A stretch of DNA of 29,658 nucleotides from JAAYCT01 sp964499575 (GTDB lineage Bacteria; Bacillota; Clostridia; Saccharofermentanales; Saccharofermentanaceae). The first letter of the stretch is position 1, and each line of letters begins with the position of its first letter. The stretch is taken from NCBI GenBank assembly GCA_964499575.1, contig CAZCLK010000022.1, forward strand, positions 1 to 29,658, given 5' to 3'. The notes beneath the pieces were generated by a model that was given only the letters and a program-made list of their open reading frames with translations, was not told the origin of the DNA and ran no database searches. This document shows, one piece after another, positions 16,644 through 23,637 of the stretch. A program made the translations under genes and the position numbers.

Positions 16644-17375
16644 ATGGACCCCGAGACAAACCGTTTGGTGCTTCCTCACCTCTATAACGCCCGTGATATG
16701 GGCGGAATGCTGACCGTTTCCGGGAAGAAAACAGCGTACAAACGTTTTATCCGCTCCGATTCGCCGGCATCGCTGGACGAGCACGGTGTGAACGAGCTGA
16801 TTGCCTACCCGGTACGCACCGTCATCGACCTTCGCTCCGTTCAGGAGGTGGAACGAACGGGCAATCCGTTTATCGGAAGGCCGGAAATCCTTTTTCGAAA
16901 CATTCCGCTGATCGCCGCCGACCCGGAAGATCGCGACGATCCGACCATGAGCTATCTGGTCAAGAATCGACTCGGGCATCTGTATACGATGATGCTTGAA
17001 CACTCAAAAGATGCGTTGACCGAAGTTTTTCAAACGATTATCAGCGCTCCGGAGGGCGCCGTCGTATTTCACTGTATGCACGGAAAGGACCGAACCGGAC
17101 TGATTGCGGCGATTCTCTTTCTGTTGGCGGGGGTTTCAAAGGACGATATCGTCACAAATTACGCCGCATCTTTTGATCATATCCGACCCTTGGTCGACCC
17201 TTTGTTTCGGAGCACGCCGGAAAATACCCATCACATGTACCGTTCCGACGCCGAAAACATGCGTTTCCTTCTGGATCATATCGACAGGCACTATGACGGA
17301 AGCGCGGAGGTGTACTTGCGGATTTTGGGCTTCAGCGACGCAGAAATCGGGAAAATCAGGGATCGACTGTTCTGA
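16644..17375 (+). CDS. Tyrosine-protein phosphatase family protein (Y_phosphatase3 type)
   Basis: A 243-residue dual-specificity or tyrosine phosphatase of the type found in many Bacillota. The P-loop signature HCMHGKDRTG contains the catalytic cysteine C144 and arginine R150 (Cx5R). The N-terminal NARDMGG motif (NxRDxGG) is diagnostic for this group, and VIDLRSVQEVE is also typical. There is no signal peptide or membrane segment. The start is uncertain: a GTG at 16578 would give 265 residues, but it would lie about 5 nt from the predicted transcription start and has no ribosome binding site; ATG 16644 begins just before the conserved region, although its own site is weak. Substrates may be phosphotyrosine proteins or phosphoinositides. 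Confidence 0.88.
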   Translation: MDPETNRLVLPHLYNARDMGGMLTVSGKKTAYKRFIRSDSPASLDEHGVNELIAYPVRTVIDLRSVQEVERTGNPFIGRPEILFRNIPLIAADPEDRDDPTMSYLVKNRLGHLYTMMLEHSKDALTEVFQTIISAPEGAVVFHCMHGKDRTGLIAAILFLLAGVSKDDIVTNYAASFDHIRPLVDPLFRSTPENTHHMYRSDAENMRFLLDHIDRHYDGSAEVYLRILGFSDAEIGKIRDRLF

Positions 17376-17463
17376 TTGATCCACACGAATCAGTTGCTAA
17401 AATAAGGGTTGCGCGCTCTGACCGGCGTGTCGGTTCTGATTGATCCGCACGAATCCGCGGCTA
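17369..17463. repeat. Imperfect 31-bp direct repeat between convergent genes
   Basis: Copies at 17369-17399 and 17433-17463 match at 27 of 31 positions, with a 64-bp period. Both begin GTTCTGATTGATCC and end in GCTA. The first copy contains the stop codon of the phosphatase gene, and the last bases of the second copy contain the stop codon of the minus-strand lipoprotein gene. The first copy can also fold as a small hairpin (CTGATT/AATCAG). Confidence 0.8.
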
Positions 17464-18828
17464 GACCGCCTCAAGCGTGATCTCCGTTATCGTATCGCCG
17501 GCTCCGTGCGAGAGAAGAATTTTTAGTCGGTATGCCTGTTCGTCATTTTCGGTGACCAGAACAAATCCCGTTTCGTCGGCAAACGGGTACAATTCCATGA
17601 AATCATCCAGTTTCATACCGACTCGAACATTTCTTCCGATCGAAAAATCAGGCCCGGTGGATCCGATTCGGATCCGGGTGATGACACCCTCCCAAGCCCC
17701 TTTTTCATCGATTGTCCCGCGAAGATTGATCCGGGCGGTCAGATAATCGACGATCAGGTCGTACTCGGGATTTGTTGTTTCATCGTCGTTTTCTACGGGC
17801 GGATCGATCCGGCTGAATGTAGTCAACAGAGGATCCCCGAGCAAGGATTCAAAGTATGCGCTGTTTGAATAATCTCCTATGCGAATTGTGCGCGTATTTC
17901 CCGAATACAGGTACAGATCCCTTACTTTCAGAGTATCGGTCAGGACATCGTTGATCACGATGGTGCCAAGTTCACTTCTTGAGATCGTGACCGTGCGGGG
18001 CACATATTCAAACAGTTCGTCGTCCAAAACGCCCTGTTGATCGAATACGATCCTTGTAATATCCGCCTCGGACATGCGATAATCCGCGAAATCCTTTTTG
18101 ACCCTCAAAAGATAGAAGCGACACATTTCTTCCGCCTTCAGGCGGATCGTCTCGTTCGAAAAGGAATAATCCCGGTCGCGGTAACTGTTCAACAGCATCG
18201 AATACACCGCGTCTGCGTTCTGATCCTGAAGGGCGGTGAAATACAGCTCCGAGAATCGATACATTTCGACGCATTGGCGGGCCCACTCGGATGAGATAAA
18301 AAGTGCTCCGTTTTCATTTTGCTGAAAATAGATGTATGTCGATACGCTTGTCCCGGCGCCTTCGTACTCCATCTTGACCGGGACGCTGATTTCAAGAAGA
18401 TCCTTTTCGTTCGGAAGTTTATTGATGAGCGCATCGATCATCGCAAGACGGCTATCATCCTTCATGATCTGAAAGGACAAAAGTTTCCCTTTACCCTCTC
18501 CGAGCCGTGCCAGAACTTCAATATACTCCCCGAACTCGGCGACCGTCATCCCGTCCAATTGGCGATCGGGGATCGATGCGTAGACCGTTGAAATTTGTTT
18601 TGAATCGGCCAGACAGGAGGCAATCAGACGGATCAGATTGGAATTTTCGACAGGGGGCTCGTTCTCCTCATACCGCGTCCGGTCACTGAGCATCCGATCA
18701 ATCAGACCGGTAACATCGGAACAGGAGATCATGAAAAAAGCTACGACAAACAACAGAACCAGTGCCGCGGTACGAATCGAAACGCTGCGGTTCCTTCCCT
18801 TAGTCCGTTTCTGTGTCCCTTGCTCCAA
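17461..18828 (-). CDS. Hypothetical lipoprotein, TTG start
   Basis: A 455-residue protein. The start is TTG at 18828, with GGAGG eight bases upstream, and not an upstream ATG that would overlap rlmB. The N-terminus is KRTKGRNRS, followed by a hydrophobic stretch (about 20-32) and a lipobox-like MISC with the lipidated cysteine at 36, so it is probably an exported, membrane-anchored lipoprotein. The body is acidic and has no motif I recognise. The C-terminal 70 residues (GRNVRVGMKLDDFMELYPF) resemble the small repeat-like domain seen in other secreted Bacillota proteins (pattern GIKVGDSxxxVxxxYG). It lies 25 bp behind rlmB and is probably the last gene of the cysE operon. Function unknown. Confidence 0.85.
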   Translation of the reverse strand: MEQGTQKRTKGRNRSVSIRTAALVLLFVVAFFMISCSDVTGLIDRMLSDRTRYEENEPPVENSNLIRLIASCLADSKQISTVYASIPDRQLDGMTVAEFGEYIEVLARLGEGKGKLLSFQIMKDDSRLAMIDALINKLPNEKDLLEISVPVKMEYEGAGTSVSTYIYFQQNENGALFISSEWARQCVEMYRFSELYFTALQDQNADAVYSMLLNSYRDRDYSFSNETIRLKAEEMCRFYLLRVKKDFADYRMSEADITRIVFDQQGVLDDELFEYVPRTVTISRSELGTIVINDVLTDTLKVRDLYLYSGNTRTIRIGDYSNSAYFESLLGDPLLTTFSRIDPPVENDDETTNPEYDLIVDYLTARINLRGTIDEKGAWEGVITRIRIGSTGPDFSIGRNVRVGMKLDDFMELYPFADETGFVLVTENDEQAYRLKILLSHGAGDTITEITLEAV

Positions 18829-18853
18829 CCTTTGTTCCTCCGGCCGATTCGAA

Positions 18854-19921
18854 TTATTTATGCTCCTTGCTCTTCCTTTGCCGCTTCGCCTCGAAAACGA
18901 TGATTCCGGCCGCAACGGCGGCATTCAGACTGTTGACGCGTCCCTCCATCGGAACGGACACCGTGACATCGCATTTACTCAGAATATTGTCGTGAACGCC
19001 TTCTCCCTCACTGCCGACGATCAGAAGAAGAGGACCGCCGTAATTGGCCTTCTCATAGGACATTTCCGCAGAAGCGTCGGTGCCGAATACCCAGAATCCC
19101 TTCTTCTTCAAATCATCAATCGTTCTGGAAAGGTTGGTGACGCGCGCCACCGGTACATATTCTATCGCTCCCGAAGAGGCTTTGGCAACCGTTGCGTCGA
19201 GACCGATCGACCGGTGACGCGGGATGATAATCCCGTCGACTCCGGCTGCGTCTGCGATTCGAAGCACCGAGCCGAGATTATAGGAATCCTTGAGCGAGTC
19301 CAGCATCACAAGGAAAGGGTCCCTTTGCTTCTGCATGGCCTGTTCGATCAAATCGTCGATTTCCATGTATTCGTGACTGGCCGTTTGGGCAATCACTCCC
19401 TGATGGATTCGCGTAGAGGACATCTTGTCCAGGACCGTTCGGGGAACTTCGACAAGCGGAATCCCCTGATCCCGTGCCATCGCGATAATCCGTCCGATGG
19501 TCGGATCCATGCGCGAGCCGTCCGGCGAAGCCACCCAGATCTTGTTGATGGTGCGCCCTGCGCGAAGGGCCTCCAGAACCGGATTTCTGCCCTCCAAACG
19601 ATCATCGGGAGCGGCATCAACCGCTTCGGGACTATTCTCCCGGATCACGTTATCGCGAACGGCAAAAGGTGCCGGGCGTCGCGCGGATGCTTGATTGAGC
19701 GGTCTGTTTCCTCCCGGACCGGTTCGGCGCCCTGCGGGGCTTCCGGAAGGCTTGTCAAAATTCGGGCGCGATCTCTTTTCTGAATACGCGCCGCCCGTCG
19801 ACGGGCGCGCCGCCCTGCTTCCTTCGCTGTTTCTTTTCGCGCCGAATCCGCCGGATCCGGATCGTCCTGCTCCGCCCCGGTTCGGCCGGTTATTTTCTGA
19901 TGGTCTGCGTTGATCTGCCAT
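18854..19921 (-). CDS. rlmB: 23S rRNA (guanosine-2'-O-)-methyltransferase RlmB with basic N-terminal extension
   Basis: A 355-residue SpoU-family methyltransferase that methylates a 2'-hydroxyl of 23S rRNA with SAM. The substrate-binding L30e-like domain starts with RLEGRNPVLEALRAGR (about residue 105). The SPOUT motifs are NLGSVLRIADAAG, LLIVGSEGEGV and VPMEGRVNSLNAAVAAGI. Ahead of these is an extension of about 100 residues rich in Arg, Gly, Ser and Asn (NRGGAGRSGSGGF and similar), about a third of the protein, absent from the canonical enzyme and probably disordered and RNA-binding. The start at 19921 has AAGGAG upstream. It lies 19 bp after mrnC, the conserved gene order of Bacillota. Confidence 0.94.
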   Translation of the reverse strand: MADQRRPSENNRPNRGGAGRSGSGGFGAKRNSEGSRAARPSTGGAYSEKRSRPNFDKPSGSPAGRRTGPGGNRPLNQASARRPAPFAVRDNVIRENSPEAVDAAPDDRLEGRNPVLEALRAGRTINKIWVASPDGSRMDPTIGRIIAMARDQGIPLVEVPRTVLDKMSSTRIHQGVIAQTASHEYMEIDDLIEQAMQKQRDPFLVMLDSLKDSYNLGSVLRIADAAGVDGIIIPRHRSIGLDATVAKASSGAIEYVPVARVTNLSRTIDDLKKKGFWVFGTDASAEMSYEKANYGGPLLLIVGSEGEGVHDNILSKCDVTVSVPMEGRVNSLNAAVAAGIIVFEAKRQRKSKEHK

Positions 19922-19940
19922 TTTTTCTCCTTTGAATCTC

Positions 19941-20390
19941 TTAACTGTTATGACTATGATTCGATGGTTGGCCGGAAGGATCGTTCGGATCGACCGGATC
20001 CGAAATTTCAAATATCCGGGTGATGATCTCGTCCAAACGCTCATGACGGTCCATCAGAAAAAGATATCCGACGACCGCTTCCATACCGGTCGCGTATTTG
20101 TAGTCCGAAGGACTTGCGTTGCGCGCAGAGCTGGACGGGTTGCTGTTTTTTCCGCGACGGAAGACCGACTGCTCTTCCTCGGTCAGCATGTCCATGATCG
20201 CACGAGCTGTCTTGGCCTGGGCGGCCGCGCTGACATGAGCGATCGCGATTTTATGGATTGAGCCCGATTTGCTTCGGTTGCGCGCCGCAACATGCAGTCG
20301 GACATACAGCTCGAAAACCGCATCCCCGACGTATGCGAGTACCGATGCGGGCACCTCCCGGATGTCTTCGCCAATGATCGGAATGATCAT
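19941..20390 (-). CDS. mrnC: Mini-ribonuclease III (MrnC)
   Basis: A 149-residue RNase III-like enzyme with no double-stranded RNA binding domain, which matures the ends of 23S rRNA. The catalytic-site signature AYVGDAVFELYVR places D23 and E27 in the active site, and the second acidic cluster is GMEAVVGYLFL with E104. The start overlaps the cysS stop as ATGA (20387-20390), indicating translational coupling; there is no strong separate ribosome binding site. The last 20 residues are polar and Asn/Pro/Ser-rich. Confidence 0.94.
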   Translation of the reverse strand: MIIPIIGEDIREVPASVLAYVGDAVFELYVRLHVAARNRSKSGSIHKIAIAHVSAAAQAKTARAIMDMLTEEEQSVFRRGKNSNPSSSARNASPSDYKYATGMEAVVGYLFLMDRHERLDEIITRIFEISDPVDPNDPSGQPSNHSHNS

Positions 20391-21811
20391 ATTCTTGTTA
20401 CCTGCGGGCCGGACGGCGTATCTTTGATCTGATAACCGAGTTCGGTCACCCGGTTGCGCAATTGATCGGCCAGGGCGAAATCCTTCTCTTGTTTGGCCAA
20501 AATGCGTTTTTGAACCAAACGGTTCACTTCGTCCGGAATTCGGGAGCCTTCATCGCCCAATATATCGAGCCCCAAGACCTCGCCGAGTTCCATGATCTTG
20601 TCCGCCGCCGAAAGAAGCGCTTCCGACGAAACCGAGGGATTCTGGCACGCTGTATTCGCGGTGCGTACAAGTTGAAAGATCGCGGTAATCGCGTCGGCTG
20701 TATTAAAGTCATCCTCCATGGCGTCGAGAAAATCGCGCGACGCCTTTTCGATGGCCTCCATTAGTTCCCACGAGCTTCTGTCCTCTGATTTTAACGGCGT
20801 ACGATCATCGCTTGAGCCTGCAAAACGGAGGTTGATTACAGACTCACGGATCCGGTCGAGGCCGTTCTTCGCAGCTTCCAATAAGCTGTCGGCAAAATTG
20901 ATCGGCATCCGGTAGTGACCGGACAGGATGAAGAAACGAATGACCCGATACTCAAATTTCTCGGTAATGTCACGTATTGTAAAAAAATTGCCAGCAGATT
21001 TACTCATCTTCTCGTTATCGATGTTCACAAACGCGTTATGTACCCAGTATTTCGCGAGCGGAGAACCCGTTACCGCCTCGCTCTGGGCGATTTCGTTCTC
21101 ATGGTGCGGGAAAATCAGATCCTGTCCGCCGCCGTGGATATCGATCGTATCGCCGAGATGCTTTCTGATCATTGCGGAGCACTCGATATGCCAACCCGGG
21201 CGGCCCTCGCCCCATGGGGACGGCCAGGCGGGTTCGTTCTCTTTTTTCTTTTTCCAGAGGACAAAATCACCCGGATTTCTCTTTCCTTCAGCCTCGCGGA
21301 CGTTTTCGCGCTCACCGGCACCCTCGACCAGATCGTCCAGATTATACTTTGATAATTTTCCGTATTCCTTGAACTTGGAAACATCGTAGTATACTCCGTC
21401 CGGAAGTTCATACGCAAAGCCCTTCTCCACGAGCTCTCCGATATGGTCAATCATTTCGGGAACCGTCTCCGTCGCTCGCGGTTGATATGTGGGACGACCA
21501 ATTCTTAAACGATCCGCATCGATGTAGTATTCACGAATATAGCGTTCGCTAACCTCATCAATCGAAGTGCCCTCGTCTTGTGCGCGACGGATAATACGAT
21601 CATCGATGTCCGTAAAATTCTGACAGAATTCCACTTCATAGCCGGTGTATTCCAGGTATCTCCGTAAAGTATCGAAAATCACGAAGGGTCTGGCGTTCCC
21701 GAGGTGAAAGTAATTATAAACCGTCGGGCCGCAGGCATACATTTTGACCTTGCCGGCTTCCACCGGTACAAATTCCTCTTTGCTTCTGGACATGGTGTTA
21801 TAGAGCTTCAT
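20387..21811 (-). CDS. cysS: Cysteine--tRNA ligase
   Basis: A 474-residue class I synthetase that charges tRNA-Cys. HLGN (the HIGH motif) is at 36-39 and KMSKS at 268-272. The zinc ligands include C27 (YACGPTVYN), the cysteine in WHIECSAM, and the His/Glu of GGGQDLIFPHHENE. The C-terminal anticodon-binding region ends with the basic ILAKQEKDFALADQLRNRV stretch typical of the family. The start at 21811 has GGAGGG upstream. cysE lies 87 bp upstream and mrnC overlaps its stop by 4 bp. Confidence 0.97.
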   Translation of the reverse strand: MKLYNTMSRSKEEFVPVEAGKVKMYACGPTVYNYFHLGNARPFVIFDTLRRYLEYTGYEVEFCQNFTDIDDRIIRRAQDEGTSIDEVSERYIREYYIDADRLRIGRPTYQPRATETVPEMIDHIGELVEKGFAYELPDGVYYDVSKFKEYGKLSKYNLDDLVEGAGERENVREAEGKRNPGDFVLWKKKKENEPAWPSPWGEGRPGWHIECSAMIRKHLGDTIDIHGGGQDLIFPHHENEIAQSEAVTGSPLAKYWVHNAFVNIDNEKMSKSAGNFFTIRDITEKFEYRVIRFFILSGHYRMPINFADSLLEAAKNGLDRIRESVINLRFAGSSDDRTPLKSEDRSSWELMEAIEKASRDFLDAMEDDFNTADAITAIFQLVRTANTACQNPSVSSEALLSAADKIMELGEVLGLDILGDEGSRIPDEVNRLVQKRILAKQEKDFALADQLRNRVTELGYQIKDTPSGPQVTRI

Positions 21812-21888
21812 GATCCCTCCGGAAAAGCAGAAATGAAATTCGGATATGAAAATATATTAGCACCGATGAGGCGAAATAAAAACGTTCG

Positions 21889-21912
21889 AACCGAAAGTTC
21901 AGTCTTTCGGTT
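21889..21912 (-). terminator. Hairpin over the cysE stop codon, possible partial terminator
   Basis: A 9-bp inverted repeat (arms 21889-21897 and 21904-21912, 6-nt loop) spans the cysE stop codon. On the minus strand a T-rich stretch begins several nucleotides after the stem (near 21878-21882), behind a TTCGAA core. It could attenuate transcription into cysS or protect the cysE message end. A T-run also follows the stem on the plus strand. Confidence 0.4.
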
Positions 21913-22594
21913 TTTCATCTGTGAATTTGTCGGGGTCACATTTTTGGGGTCGGTACTTTTCGGCGGGAATCACACCGTTCATTTCTTCCAGCGCCTTGAC
22001 CCGGTGCATCAGTTTACAGAGTTCCTGCTCCAACGGGTCCGCCGTCACCGCATGATCGAGTTCTTTCGCGTGGATGATCGGGCGACCGTCGATCCGGATT
22101 ACCTTGCCGGGAATTCCGACAACCGTTGCCTTACTCGGAATTTCATTGAGGACCACCGCATTGGCTCCGATCATCGCGTTATCCCCGACTGTATACGCAC
22201 CGAGTAGTTTGGCGCCCGCTCCGATCAAGACGTTATTACCGATCGTCGGGTGCCGCTTCCCCTTGCTATGACCGGTTCCGCCGAGTGTGACTCCGTGATA
22301 GATGGTACAGTTGTCGCCGATTTCGGCGGTTTCTCCGATAACCGTACCCATTCCGTGGTCAATAAAGAGTCCTTTGCCGATCCGGGCGCCGGGATGAATC
22401 TCGATCCCCGTAAAAAAACGGCCGGTCTGGGAAACCCACCGTGCGATCGTGTACAACCGATGGCGGTAAAAAAAATGGCCGATCCGATGATAGACCAGCG
22501 CATGAAAACCGGGATACAAAAAAATAACGCTCAAGACGCCCCGGGCTGCCGGATCTCTGTCGGCAATTTGCTTTGCATCACTAATTAAGCCCAT
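21899..22594 (-). CDS. cysE: Serine O-acetyltransferase
   Basis: A 231-residue left-handed beta-helix enzyme that makes O-acetylserine from serine and acetyl-CoA, the first step of cysteine synthesis. Family marks are the N-terminal helical domain (RDPAARGVLSVIFLYPGFHALVYHR), the hexapeptide repeats (IHPGARIGKGLFIDHG), the active-site region GETAEIGDNCTIYHGVTLGGTG and the C-terminal VVGIPGKVI. It is the short Bacillota form. The start at 22594 follows GAGAAGG. A leader of about 210 nt with strong internal pairing precedes it, and the conserved partner cysS follows. No O-acetylserine sulfhydrylase gene is in the window. Confidence 0.95.
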   Translation of the reverse strand: MGLISDAKQIADRDPAARGVLSVIFLYPGFHALVYHRIGHFFYRHRLYTIARWVSQTGRFFTGIEIHPGARIGKGLFIDHGMGTVIGETAEIGDNCTIYHGVTLGGTGHSKGKRHPTIGNNVLIGAGAKLLGAYTVGDNAMIGANAVVLNEIPSKATVVGIPGKVIRIDGRPIIHAKELDHAVTADPLEQELCKLMHRVKALEEMNGVIPAEKYRPQKCDPDKFTDEKPKD

Positions 22595-22804
22595 TTGCCT
22601 TCTCGTTTTTCAAAAATAGAACCTGATATGCCGATTCCCACTTTTTGACACCCAGCAAATTGCCAGGTGGGTACCCTGCGGCAGTCTTAGATCTTCCTCC
22701 CGGGAGCACTAATAAAAGTGTCAAGGCTTGATCCGCTCTGCTCCGACGCGGGTTCCCGTTATTGTCATGAAGGTTCAAAAACGTGAGACTCGAGCATCTC
22801 AGGC
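22595..22804 (-). ncRNA. Structured leader RNA of cysE or embedded 6S-like small RNA
   Basis: From the promoter at 22811-22839 the transcript runs about 210 nt to the cysE start. In RNA direction a small hairpin forms first (22784-22788 with 22797-22801). Then 22777-22783 (CGTTTTT) pairs with 22604-22610 (AAAAACG), and 22771-22776 (GAACCT) pairs with 22619-22624 (AGGTTC), so the leader is closed end to end. The extreme 5' end GCCT (22801-22804) can pair with AGGC (22597-22600), part of the cysE ribosome binding site. Inside are a 9-bp hairpin beginning CACCTGGCA and other short helices. The rod shape and size also fit 6S RNA, with TATTTTTG as a possible end. No T-box consensus (AGGGTGGNACCGCG) is present. 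Confidence 0.5.
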
Positions 22805-22810
22805 AATTTC

Positions 22811-22839
22811 ATTATACCAATACAATCCGCCGGTCACAA
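22811..22839 (-). promoter_or_regulatory. Promoter of the cysE leader
   Basis: Minus strand TTGTGA (22834-22839), 17-bp spacer, perfect TATAAT (22811-22816). A 12-bp palindrome CGGATTAATCCG (22845-22856) sits just upstream of the -35, between it and the comFC stop, and could be an operator or part of the comFC 3' end. Confidence 0.8.
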
Positions 22840-22860
22840 GTTGCCGGATTAATCCGTTTA

Positions 22861-23637
22861 TTATCTGTGAACGGTCGATCGGCGCGCCGCCATTTCCGTC
22901 ATAAATCCCTTGGCACCCCGCTCTTTTCTGCCGGATGCGGCCGTAATCGCCGTGATCTTTTCCGCTCCTGCGCGAAAAAGAGCCAGTGCCGCCTCGTGGA
23001 GTGTGTTTCCGGTCGTAAAAACATCGTCGACGAGAAGAACGGACAGATTCTCGACCGACACACGATCCGGAACAGCAAAAGAACCGCGGACATTGGCCGC
23101 GCGCATTCCCGGGTCGCGAAACCGGCTCTGTTGTTTCGTGTTCCTCGTGCGGACCAAAAATCCCGGAAGGCAGGGCAACCCGACTCTTTCCCCGATATTT
23201 ACGGCGATCAATTCCGCCTGATTATAGCCTCTTTTATGTAAGCGCGAATCCGACAGCGGAACCGGGATGATCGCGTCAAACCTCGTGCCGTATCGGCGAA
23301 CGGATTCGGCCATGAAAAACGCAAGGGTCCGGGCGATATACGGAGCATCGTGAAATTTCAGTGCCCGCAGCGCATGAATGATTTCTCCTTCATAGCGAAA
23401 AGGAACCAATACCGAGAAATCCGGTATCGGATCTTCCGCATAAGCATTGGAAAGACATGGCATCCGATGCGATTCAAAAGACTTGAAAGGAAGACGCGCC
23501 AAGCATACCGGACAAACGGACAGCGCCGCGCAGAACTCATTCGTCACCCGATCATTCTTTTGGAGTATAAGGCTTCCGCAAAAAATACATACGCGGGGAA
23601 AAATATAATCTTCCGATCCTTTCAGGGAAAATATCAT
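22861..23637 (-). CDS. comFC: ComF-family phosphoribosyltransferase-like protein
   Basis: A 258-residue homologue of the competence protein ComFC. The N-terminus carries paired cysteines (C17/C20, then C36, C42/C45) that may bind zinc. The C-terminal half is a type I phosphoribosyltransferase fold with the PRPP loop VLLVDDVFTTGNTL, preceded by the conserved KRGYNQAELIA. It is involved in DNA uptake in transformable bacteria; its enzymatic reaction is not established. The start overlaps the recD2 stop as ATGA (23634-23637). No comFA helicase lies next to it; instead the helicase recD2 precedes it. Confidence 0.92.
   Translation of the reverse strand: MIFSLKGSEDYIFPRVCIFCGSLILQKNDRVTNEFCAALSVCPVCLARLPFKSFESHRMPCLSNAYAEDPIPDFSVLVPFRYEGEIIHALRALKFHDAPYIARTLAFFMAESVRRYGTRFDAIIPVPLSDSRLHKRGYNQAELIAVNIGERVGLPCLPGFLVRTRNTKQQSRFRDPGMRAANVRGSFAVPDRVSVENLSVLLVDDVFTTGNTLHEAALALFRAGAEKITAITAASGRKERGAKGFMTEMAARRSTVHR

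Noticed and set aside
17369..17463. Attachment site of an integrated element
   Set aside because: The two copies are only 64 bp apart with no integrase or cargo between them, so a small duplication is the simpler reading.
22595..22804. Cysteine T-box leader before cysE
   Set aside because: The 14-base T-box consensus is missing, and no classic terminator with T-run lies directly before the gene; AGGGTACCCACC is only a superficial match.
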